Positions 1 to 5,470 of a DNA stretch of 6,297 nt are shown here, piece after piece; position 1 is the stretch's first letter, and each line of letters opens with the position of its first letter. The position numbers and the translations under genes are program-made. The stretch comes from B18-G2 sp964432835 (GTDB lineage: Archaea > Thermoplasmatota > E2 > DHVEG-1 > B18-G2), in NCBI GenBank assembly GCA_964432835.1, contig CAYSPA010000067.1, forward strand, positions 1-6,297, given 5' to 3'. Under the pieces are notes generated by a model. The model made no database searches. It had not been told where the DNA came from and worked only from the letters and a program-made list of their open reading frames with translations.

Positions 1-30
1 CGGTACTTTTAACGTTTCGATTGCGGTAAC

Positions 31-42
31 TGTTGTACAACA
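31..42. promoter_or_regulatory. 12-bp perfect palindrome, candidate operator
   Basis: TGTTGTACAACA reads identically on both strands. It ends 5 bp before the TATA box of the small ORF at 79-189, with its centre about 42 nt upstream of that ATG. This is just upstream of where the TFB recognition element would lie, a position typical of an archaeal activator site, or of a repressor if binding blocks TFB. No second copy was noticed elsewhere in the window. The symmetry is seen directly; a regulatory role is inferred. Confidence 0.4.
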
Positions 43-46
43 ATCC

Positions 47-55
47 GTTTATAAG
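47..55 (+). promoter_or_regulatory. TATA box of the micro-ORF
   Basis: GTTTATAAG matches the archaeal box A pattern. Its centre is about 27 nt before the ATG at 79, which is the distance expected from TATA box to transcription start. The mRNA would therefore begin at or within a couple of bases of the start codon (leaderless). No Shine-Dalgarno sequence precedes the ATG, which agrees with this. Confidence 0.5.
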
Positions 56-78
56 TAGATTTACAGAACTAAAGATCG

Positions 79-189
79 ATGATGATAGTGGGAACGGTAT
101 CTGATAAGGTTGAGGCGAAGGAGATAGAGTTTATGGTAAAGCTCTTCATCGTCAGAAATAGAGTCAGAGAACTTGCACGTAAAGTTTAG
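79..189 (+). CDS. Possible 36-aa leaderless small protein, unknown function
   Basis: An ATG-to-TAG frame of 36 codons begins MMIVGTVSDKVEAKE and ends RVRELARKV. An in-frame stop at 70-72 closes it upstream, so it is not the tail of a longer gene in this frame. The protein is charged, with a hydrophobic stretch (FMVKLFIV) followed by a basic, helix-prone end. I do not recognise a family. Support comes from context: a good TATA box at leaderless spacing, a palindrome upstream, and a T tract about 20 nt after the stop. It converges on fhs with a 28-nt gap. It could be a chance ORF, the leftover of a larger gene, or a genuine small protein. Frame and signals are seen; expression is inferred. Confidence 0.35.
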   Translation: MMIVGTVSDKVEAKEIEFMVKLFIVRNRVRELARKV

Positions 190-197
190 GCTCGTCC

Positions 198-219
198 CAT
201 CTCTCCCCTCCTCTTTTTT
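198..219 (+). terminator. Pyrimidine/T-tract terminator after the micro-ORF
   Basis: A pyrimidine-rich stretch ends in six T residues (214-219) on the + strand, with no hairpin. Archaeal RNA polymerase commonly terminates at such T tracts. It overlaps the last codon of the convergent fhs gene and would stop transcription from 79-189 before it runs antisense into fhs. Confidence 0.35.
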
Positions 220-1864
220 ATCCAAATATCACCTTTCCATCTTCTTTCAAATCCATCCTTTCCGCCTGAGGTACTTTCGGTAAACCCGGCATGGTGGTTA
301 TTCTCCCAGATAAGGGTACAAGAAATCCGGCGCCTGCCGAGAATTTTATCTCCCTTATCGTTATCTTGAACCCTTTTGGTCTCCCAAGTAGAGAGGGATC
401 GTCTGATAGAGAGTACTGTGTTTTTGCCATGCATATCGGCAGTGAATCGAGTTCGAGTTTTTCAGCGAGTTTGATATCCTGCTCAGCGGTAACTGTATAG
501 ACCACTCTGTCTGCGCCATACATCTTTCTTGCCACCGTCTCTATCTTTTCCTTTATTGGGAGATCGAGGTCGTACAGAAACTTGAATTTCGGTTTTCTGT
601 TGTGTATGAGGTCTATCAGTTTTCCGGCCAGTTCTATACCTCCCTCCCCACCTTCATGGTAGACATCGGCAACCGCAAAAGGTACATTCTTCTCCTCGCA
701 GAATTTTTCCACCACCGCTATCTCTTCATCTCCATCCCCCTCAAAGCGATTTAGAGCAACGATGAAGGGGATGCCAAATTCGGAGATGTTTTCCATATGC
801 TTTTCCAGATTTGCCAGCCCTTTCTTCACTCCCTCCAAGTCATCTCTACCGCCATGTCTCTTTAAAGCCCTTATGCTGACCACCAGAACGACCGCATCTG
901 GTCTCAGATTGCCAACCCTGCACACTATGTTGAAGAACTTTTCTGCTCCAAGGTCTGTACCAAATCCTGCTTCTGTTACAAAGTAATCAGCGAGTTTCAA
1001 ACCGAGTTTTGTTGATATCAAACTACTGGCTCCATGGGCTATGTTCGCAAAAGGTCCTCCATGAACAAACGCCGGAACTCCCTCGAGGGTTTGAACGAGA
1101 TTTGGCTTTATGGCATCTTTGAGCAGAACCGACATTGCACCAACCGCGTTGAGATCTTTTGCGGTTATCGGATTATCATTGTAATCATACGCAACAATTA
1201 TCCTGGACAGTCTTTCTTTGAGATCGCTTATACCCTGGTAGAGGCAGACTATCGCCATGACCTCAGATGCCGGGGTTATGGAAAACTCAACCTCATGGGG
1301 CACTCCGTTCTTTGGTCCACCCAGCCCTATCACGACGTGCCTCAATGATCTATCGCTTATATCGAGGACCCTTGGCCATACTATGTATCTGGGGTCAACG
1401 TTGAATCTGTTTCCGTGATGGAGATGGTTATCCAAGAGACTGGCAAGAAGGTTATGGGCAGAGGTTATAGCGTGCATGTCTCCGGTGAAATGGAGGTTTA
1501 TGTCCTCCATGGGGATTACCTGGGAGTAACCTCCTCCGGTTGCTCCACCTTTTATACCCATCATTGGACCAAGGGATGGCTCTCTGATTCCGAGCATGGC
1601 TTTTTTTCCAAGCCTTGCGAGTGCCTGCGCCAGCCCTATCGTGAGGGTGGTTTTGCCTTCCCCTTCAGGGGTTGGATTGATGGTGGTAACAAGAATGAGT
1701 TTTCCATCTGGCTTTGTTTTCACCCTCTCCCATGCTGAAAGCGATACCTTTGCCTTATACTCACCCCACTGTACGATTTCATCTTCCTTCAGTCCCGCCT
1801 TCTCCGCTATTTCCCCGATTGGTTTTGGAACGACAGATTTTGCTATCTCTATGTCGTTTTTCAT
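218..1864 (-). CDS. fhs: Formate-tetrahydrofolate ligase (formyl-THF synthetase)
   Basis: The enzyme joins formate to tetrahydrofolate with ATP, giving 10-formyl-THF in the cytoplasm; it feeds purine and C1 metabolism, or runs in reverse to make ATP. The 548-aa product is close to the usual length of about 555. Visible motifs, in order: the family N-terminus (IGEIAEKAGL, residues 16-25), the P-loop TPEGEGKTT (65-73), REPSLGP (94-100), GGGYSQVIPMEDINLHFTGD (110-129), FVHGGPFANIAHG (266-278) and EAGFG (298-302); the C-terminus is also typical (MPGLPKVP). The frame stays open upstream to an ATG at 2059, but those 65 residues do not resemble the family. The ATG at 1864 puts MKNDIEIAKS at the normal N-terminus, so it is chosen. 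No Shine-Dalgarno precedes it. The gene is divergent from the redox operon and convergent with the micro-ORF. Archaea often use tetrahydromethanopterin instead, so its presence suggests a THF-using lineage. Family call is very secure. Confidence 0.97.
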   Translation of the reverse strand: MKNDIEIAKSVVPKPIGEIAEKAGLKEDEIVQWGEYKAKVSLSAWERVKTKPDGKLILVTTINPTPEGEGKTTLTIGLAQALARLGKKAMLGIREPSLGPMMGIKGGATGGGYSQVIPMEDINLHFTGDMHAITSAHNLLASLLDNHLHHGNRFNVDPRYIVWPRVLDISDRSLRHVVIGLGGPKNGVPHEVEFSITPASEVMAIVCLYQGISDLKERLSRIIVAYDYNDNPITAKDLNAVGAMSVLLKDAIKPNLVQTLEGVPAFVHGGPFANIAHGASSLISTKLGLKLADYFVTEAGFGTDLGAEKFFNIVCRVGNLRPDAVVLVVSIRALKRHGGRDDLEGVKKGLANLEKHMENISEFGIPFIVALNRFEGDGDEEIAVVEKFCEEKNVPFAVADVYHEGGEGGIELAGKLIDLIHNRKPKFKFLYDLDLPIKEKIETVARKMYGADRVVYTVTAEQDIKLAEKLELDSLPICMAKTQYSLSDDPSLLGRPKGFKITIREIKFSAGAGFLVPLSGRITTMPGLPKVPQAERMDLKEDGKVIFG

Positions 1865-1887
1865 CAGAGGAAAAAGGGAGAATGTGA

Positions 1888-1895
1888 TACTTATT
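1888..1895 (-). promoter_or_regulatory. Proximal TATA-like element of fhs
   Basis: On the minus strand AATAAGTA is centred about 27 nt before the fhs ATG, the same spacing as the TATA boxes upstream of 79 and 4601. It would give a leaderless fhs mRNA, in keeping with the lack of a Shine-Dalgarno site. The match to box A is poor, so confidence is low. Confidence 0.3.
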
Positions 1896-1984
1896 GTTTT
1901 CTGAAAGATGGGGTTGCTACTCCCCTTTTTGTGAGTTAAGCGATTGTGTACTGCAATAGCCGTGACGATCATCTCCACAGCTAT

Positions 1985-1995
1985 GAAAATATAAG
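1985..1995 (-). promoter_or_regulatory. Distal TATA box on the fhs side
   Basis: The minus strand reads CTTATATTTTC, a better box A match than the proximal element. Transcription would start near 1964 and give an untranslated leader of about 100 nt before fhs. Either this or the proximal element may be the true promoter; the sequence does not decide. No recognised riboswitch is visible in the implied leader. Confidence 0.35.
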
Positions 1996-2060
1996 TGAGA
2001 TCTGCTTTTTGCGCGGTTTTTACATTCCTAACAAAGTTCGGAAAGAAATGGGAAAACAAT

Positions 2061-2070
2061 CTTTTTATAC
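2061..2070 (+). promoter_or_regulatory. TATA box of the three-gene redox operon
   Basis: CTTTTTATAC is preceded by an A-rich stretch (GGAAAACAAT) in the BRE position. The expected start of transcription is near 2088-2092, giving a very short leader that still contains the Shine-Dalgarno sequence at 2092-2098. It is the best candidate promoter for the genes from 2106 to 4011. Confidence 0.55.
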
Positions 2071-2091
2071 ATTTTTCATGATGTCAGGGCT

Positions 2092-2098
2092 GGAGGAG
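2092..2098 (+). promoter_or_regulatory. Strong Shine-Dalgarno site
   Basis: GGAGGAG lies 7 nt before the ATG at 2106. It fixes that start codon and sets this gene apart from fhs and the transporter at 4601, which have no Shine-Dalgarno sequence and look leaderless. Confidence 0.65.
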
Positions 2099-2105
2099 TA
2101 TACTC

Positions 2106-2576
2106 ATGAGAATATGTGCCCTCGGGCTCGTTGTCCTTGTACTGTCAGCGTTTGTGGCGATAGTTACAGGAGAAGAAATTAATGTTGAATACTCTCCCCG
2201 GAAACCGAAAGCGGGTGATACCATAAGGTTTTATGTTAACACAACTGGAGATGTGGAGAGCACGAAGTTGTGGATAGAGGAATGCAAGGGAAATCAATGT
2301 TTCTTACCAAAAACCATAGATATGGATGAGGTAGAAGCGGGACATTTCACCGCGGAATATCAGCTGAGAGATGATACAACTTCCGTTCATTACAAAGTAA
2401 CCGTCACATTCCAGAACGGTAGCACTACGGAAACTGAGATGAAAGAATTTGATGTTGAGCCGAAGGCGCCGTCGAACGGCGGGACAAGCAACGATAGAAC
2501 ACCGGGATATGGACTGATTCTGGCCATGATATCGATCGCTCTCGTGATTGTTGCCCGCAGAAGGTTTGTAAGATGA
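2106..2576 (+). CDS. Secreted, membrane-anchored Ig-like protein with PGF-CTERM-like tail
   Basis: The 156-aa protein opens with a signal peptide (residues 1-22, ending near VTGEE). A body of about 95 residues follows that looks like a beta-sandwich (SPRKPKAGDTIRFYV ... YKVTVTFQNGS), as in small Ig-like domains of archaeal surface proteins. Then come a short Ser/Gly/Asn/Pro linker, TPGYG (132-136), a hydrophobic helix (137-150) and RRR (151-153). The order PG-aromatic-G, helix, Arg cluster matches the PGF-CTERM signal that archaeosortase A processes, with Tyr instead of Phe. Two N-glycosylation sequons (N45, N104) fit surface exposure. The only outer cysteines, C60 and C65 (CKGNQC), could form a small disulfide loop. 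It is first in an operon with a membrane Fe-S protein and a thioredoxin-like protein, so it may be a partner or substrate of that redox pair. Architecture is seen; the role is inferred. Confidence 0.85.
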   Translation: MRICALGLVVLVLSAFVAIVTGEEINVEYSPRKPKAGDTIRFYVNTTGDVESTKLWIEECKGNQCFLPKTIDMDEVEAGHFTAEYQLRDDTTSVHYKVTVTFQNGSTTETEMKEFDVEPKAPSNGGTSNDRTPGYGLILAMISIALVIVARRRFVR

Positions 2577-3385
2577 GATACCAGCTGAAAAGACTCCTGT
2601 CTCAACTGCTGTCCGTGGGTATTGCAAACCTTGGAGCATCTGGAATCAAAACAGGGTTATGTTATCCGTTTTTCTACTGCCATTCCTGCCCCTATGCGGT
2701 AGCAGGATGTCCTCTTGGTACCATAGAGCATGCCCTTTACAAGGGCAAGATATCTATACCTCTATTTCTTTATCCTGTTCTTATCATCGTTGCTATTGCC
2801 TCGATTTTTGGAAGGGCGATATGTGGATGGCTCTGTCCAATAGGTTTATTACAGAGAGTCACATCGCGATTTCCGAGGAAGAACAGATTCGGCAAGCGTA
2901 TATCAGAGAAAGTACCGCAAACTGTGAAGAACAAGCTGAGATATGTTAAGTATATCAATCTCGTTCTTCTGGTCATCATCGCGCCACACCTTATAGGGTT
3001 CATGTTCACAGATATATGCCCCGTTGGTTTCCTAGTTGGTACCATCCCCATAAGCATTTTAAACTACGGTGAGTTCGTACCGAACACATTCTTTCCGATA
3101 GCGGCTGTCGTCTTTGCGCTTTTCGTAATCCTGATATTCGTGTCAGAGAGGGGATGGTGTAGATATTTCTGCCCGCTCGGCGCCCTCATGGCGCCCCTTA
3201 ACAAAATAAGCCTGATATACGTAAGCGTTGACAAGGATAAATGTATCCACTGCAACAAATGCGTGGAAGTTTGTCCCATGGGTATAGATGTACCAAACAT
3301 GCACAGATCTCCGGAATGCATACTCTGCGGTAAATGCATAGAGGTGTGCCCCAAGAAAATAATAAGTTATAAGGTGGGAAGATGA
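2573..3385 (+). CDS. Polytopic membrane 4Fe-4S ferredoxin-type protein (NapH-like)
   Basis: A 270-aa integral membrane electron carrier. Hydrophobic segments lie at about 9-28, 62-82, 126-146 and 173-193. Two CxxxCP motifs sit at the ends of segments 2 and 4 (C84/C88 in CGWLCPIG; C200 with C196 in CRYFCPLG), as in the NapH/CcoG/YccM group. The C-terminus is a ferredoxin domain with two CxxCxxCxxxC(P) motifs (C224, C227, C230, C234 and C249, C252, C255, C259), enough for two 4Fe-4S clusters. A basic loop (about 95-125) points to the cytoplasm, so the ferredoxin end is also cytoplasmic. Unusual is an extra N-terminal cysteine set, C30, C36, C39 and C46, plus C149 (DICPVG), which this topology places near the outer face. 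The ATG overlaps the previous stop (ATGA), suggesting translational coupling. It probably moves electrons between cytoplasmic clusters and the outer side; the thioredoxin-like product of the next gene is the obvious partner. Class is secure; partner and direction are inferred. Confidence 0.88.
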   Translation: MRYQLKRLLSQLLSVGIANLGASGIKTGLCYPFFYCHSCPYAVAGCPLGTIEHALYKGKISIPLFLYPVLIIVAIASIFGRAICGWLCPIGLLQRVTSRFPRKNRFGKRISEKVPQTVKNKLRYVKYINLVLLVIIAPHLIGFMFTDICPVGFLVGTIPISILNYGEFVPNTFFPIAAVVFALFVILIFVSERGWCRYFCPLGALMAPLNKISLIYVSVDKDKCIHCNKCVEVCPMGIDVPNMHRSPECILCGKCIEVCPKKIISYKVGR

Positions 3386-4011
3386 GGAGAGAGGTTTTCG
3401 TTGCTTTTGCAATACTCATGATCTCTCTATCCACACTTTCCCATATTCTCGTCTCCACGTCCGTTTACGGCGATGTAAAAGACAAGATTGTATCCGTCCT
3501 TTGTTTGAGCTGTATAAAGATGGAGCCGAAAACGGTATTAAAATTCAGATTCGAGACAGCCAATGGTGAGGCATTTCCCGATTCGATTCTCGAGAATTTG
3601 ACAGAAGGGATCATATTTCTGCATTTCAGAACAGATGTGTGTCCTGCCTGCAATGAGATGGATTCGATAGTAAAGGATATCTTTGGACTAGAAAGCATAG
3701 ATGAGCCCTACATTGTGGCATCAAAGAATTTCTCAGGCGTCGAGGTAAAATTGATCCATATAAACCTTGACCATGCCGATAGCGAACTCAAAAAACTGTA
3801 CAAACTCTTCGATGTTGCCGGTGAAAATGGAGTTCCAATGTTCACGGTTGTAACCCTTGGCTATGATAGAGGTATCGTGAAGCCATGTTATGCAACGGGA
3901 TACGGATTTCTCGGAAAGGGCAGTCCATCTGCGGCGGGAAAAGTTATAACGAAAATGATAAACGATGCGGTGGAACTTTATAAAAGAAACAGAGAAGGGT
4001 ACAGTGGCTGA
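3382..4011 (+). CDS. Membrane-anchored extracytoplasmic thioredoxin-fold protein
   Basis: A 209-aa protein. Residues 5-28 form a signal peptide or N-terminal anchor. The thioredoxin fold shows as a beta strand (GIIFLHFRTD, 76-85) running into the active site CPAC (C87-C90), a later strand (VKLIHINLD, 122-130) and the cis-proline loop GVPMFTV (150-156, P152). A second CxxC (CLSC, C41-C44) lies just after the anchor, and C169 is a fifth cysteine. Sequons N72 and N116 fit export. The start is fixed by the ATGA overlap with the upstream gene and by GGTG (3373-3376) 5 nt before it. It is likely a thiol-disulfide reductant, oxidant or carrier outside the membrane, fed by or feeding the Fe-S membrane protein encoded just before it. 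The CPAC dipeptide alone does not tell whether it reduces or oxidises. Fold call is secure; physiological role is inferred. Confidence 0.85.
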   Translation: MRREVFVAFAILMISLSTLSHILVSTSVYGDVKDKIVSVLCLSCIKMEPKTVLKFRFETANGEAFPDSILENLTEGIIFLHFRTDVCPACNEMDSIVKDIFGLESIDEPYIVASKNFSGVEVKLIHINLDHADSELKKLYKLFDVAGENGVPMFTVVTLGYDRGIVKPCYATGYGFLGKGSPSAAGKVITKMINDAVELYKRNREGYSG

Positions 4012-4028
4012 AGTTCACGAGAAGTAGA

Positions 4029-4054
4029 TTTCTTCCTGCTTTTATCTTCTTTTT
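4029..4054 (+). terminator. T-rich terminator of the redox operon
   Basis: A cluster of T runs (TTTCTTCC, CTTTTATC, TTCTTTTT) begins 18 nt after the stop of the thioredoxin-like gene, without a hairpin. This is the usual form of an intrinsic archaeal terminator and would end the 2106-4011 transcript before it runs antisense into the pseudogene. Confidence 0.45.
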
Positions 4055-4570
4055 AAGTATCTCGAACTGCTCTCTTGTTAACCTACAGATGCCTATCCCG
4101 CTGTAGCGTATAATGGGAGTTCCCTCACCATGGAGTTTTGTTATAACCACGGTCCATGTTGACGCGCATTCCGCCATGCTCGCAATCAAGGGAAATTGAT
4201 CCCGTCTCCGTGACGCCATATACCTCGAACAGCTTTGCATCAAAGGTTTTCTCCATGATTTTCCTCAACTTTCTGCTCATACGTGAATTTGTTGAGACGG
4301 GCTCGTCATCGGTATTCAGCATGAGCACTTTCCCGAGCATCGAAGGAAATCTTTTCGAAGGGATCCATGTAACCTGTTTCGGCATCTTCTCCAGTCGATA
4401 CCGTGCCCGTCAAGTGACCTTATGTATCCAAGCAGACCACGGATCACTTCCAGAGAGATGGCTCGCGGAAGAGTTCCACTCCTCTCTGAGAGCGCCCATA
4501 GGAAGGCGGACGGCGCCGAGGGGCGAGATGGTTTGATAAAAATGTGCGATCGAAGCTTCATACCCCCTGT
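4030..4570 (-). pseudogene. Decayed PaaK-like adenylate-forming (acyl-CoA ligase) fragment
   Basis: Reading the minus strand from about 4565, one frame gives HFYQTISPLGAVRLPMGAL, then a TGA near 4410. The same frame continues through PSMLGKVLMLNTDDEPVS, KLFEVYGVTETGS and LDCEHGGMRVNMD to another stop near 4099. A different frame then gives VVITKLHGEGTPIIRY. These match, in order, the glycine/proline-rich central part, the GEP region, the YG-TE-G adenylate-binding motif and the TPLIRY region of phenylacetate-CoA ligase-like enzymes. Missing are the N-terminal part with the ATP-binding Ser/Gly/Thr loop, about 20 residues between MRVNMD and VVITKL, an intact RTGD (here SGIG) and most of the C-terminal domain. 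At least one stop, one frameshift with deletion and truncation at both ends show a dead gene. It fills the gap between 4011 and 4601. A few indels could be assembly errors, but double truncation could not. The exact acid substrate of the ancestor cannot be told. Confidence 0.8.
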
Positions 4571-4586
4571 TTTTAAACCTTTATAT
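4571..4586 (+). promoter_or_regulatory. TATA box of the EamA transporter gene
   Basis: TTTTAAACCTTTATAT contains two overlapping box A candidates. TTTTAAA is centred about 26 nt before the ATG at 4601, the distance expected for a leaderless transcript. No Shine-Dalgarno sequence precedes the ATG. The element abuts the truncated end of the PaaK-like pseudogene. Confidence 0.5.
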
Positions 4587-4600
4587 CATTCACACCTCGA

Positions 4601-5470
4601 ATGAGGTACAGAATCAAGTTAGCGCTGATCCTGATATCCATGCTCATATGGGGTGTAAGCTATCCGGTGGTTAAAATCCTGCTGAACAGCGGTGTTCAGC
4701 CCATTACGCTCGCTACGCTCCGGAATCTCATTTTTATTCCCCTGCTCTTTTATATTCTGGCTGGTAAGAGATATGCGAGATATTCTCGAAGTGATGTGAT
4801 ACTATGTGTGGCTCTTGCTTTTTTCACGGTTTTTCTTCCCAACATCTCCCAGAATATAGGAATGAAATACACGTCTGCATCGATTTCGAGTGTTATTCAA
4901 TCCACAAGCCCCATCTTTACCGTAATGCTGGCGTTCATCTTTCTGAGAGAGGCGAGAACACTCAACAAGATCGTTGGTTCTCTGGTTGGATTGATAGGGA
5001 CGGTTTTTCTCACAACCGGAGGAAGTTTTGATTTTGATGCCACAGTATTCGGAAATCTCCTGATACTTGTCTCCAGCATATCATATGCAATCTCGGGGAT
5101 TCTGATCAAGGTTGCTTTATCGAGGATAGACCCCCTTGACCTGCTCTGTTTTGAGATAATATTTGGTTTCTTCATGCTCCTCATTCCAAACATGGCGCTC
5201 GAAGATCTCTCGGCGGTGATATCTTTCAGCATTGATCTCTGGATGTACATTCTATTTCTGTCCGTATTTGCAGGTTTTCTGGCTTCCATCATGTATTACA
5301 TGGTGCTGAGAGAAGAGGAGATATCTCATCTCGCTATATTCTCCTATCTCATCCCGGTTTTCGCCATAATATCTTCTTACATAATGCTTCACGAAACCCT
5401 GGGCGTAAAGGAGATTTTCTTCACCATGGTCATACTCTCAGGCATTGTGATAACCGAGTTAGGAAGATAG
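4601..5470 (+). CDS. EamA/DMT-family membrane transporter
   Basis: A 289-aa protein with about ten hydrophobic helices in two homologous EamA halves, the normal size for the drug/metabolite transporter superfamily. Typical marks are WGVSYPVVK in the first helix, the end of the first half (SASISSVIQSTSPIFTVMLA, 93-112, then FLREARTLNKIVG), and the matching second-half end (LAIFSYLIPVFAIISSYIML, then HETLGVKE). Such proteins export or exchange amino acids, nucleosides, sugars or other small molecules; the substrate cannot be read from sequence. The ATG at 4601 places the first helix at the N-terminus and fits the leaderless promoter spacing. The gene is preceded by a pseudogene on the other strand and overlaps the next gene tail-to-tail by 12 bp, so it is probably transcribed alone. 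Confidence 0.93.
   Translation: MRYRIKLALILISMLIWGVSYPVVKILLNSGVQPITLATLRNLIFIPLLFYILAGKRYARYSRSDVILCVALAFFTVFLPNISQNIGMKYTSASISSVIQSTSPIFTVMLAFIFLREARTLNKIVGSLVGLIGTVFLTTGGSFDFDATVFGNLLILVSSISYAISGILIKVALSRIDPLDLLCFEIIFGFFMLLIPNMALEDLSAVISFSIDLWMYILFLSVFAGFLASIMYYMVLREEEISHLAIFSYLIPVFAIISSYIMLHETLGVKEIFFTMVILSGIVITELGR

Noticed and set aside
1034..1904. Several + strand frames of about 100 codons opposite fhs
   Set aside because: They are shadows of a strongly conserved enzyme gene and show no family features of their own.
1911..1931. GGGG-loop-CCCC followed by TTTTT on the + strand, like a terminator hairpin
   Set aside because: The stem is only 4 bp with an 8-nt loop, and no + strand gene ends upstream of it.
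1942..1956. ATTG-N7-CAAT inverted repeat in the divergent intergenic region
   Set aside because: Four-base arms with a 7-nt gap are expected by chance in a region of this size.
1865..1964. Folate riboswitch in the possible fhs leader
   Set aside because: I could not recognise the conserved core of the known THF riboswitches, and they are described from bacteria; the leader itself is uncertain.
1865..2059. N-terminal extension of fhs by 65 residues to an upstream ATG at 2059
   Set aside because: The extra residues do not resemble the family N-terminus, cover both candidate fhs TATA elements, and would make the enzyme unusually long; the ATG at 1864 matches the family start.
4156..4536. 126-codon + strand frame in the gap between the redox operon and the transporter
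   Set aside because: It is the antisense of the PaaK-like pseudogene, whose minus-strand reading carries recognisable motifs; the + strand protein has none.
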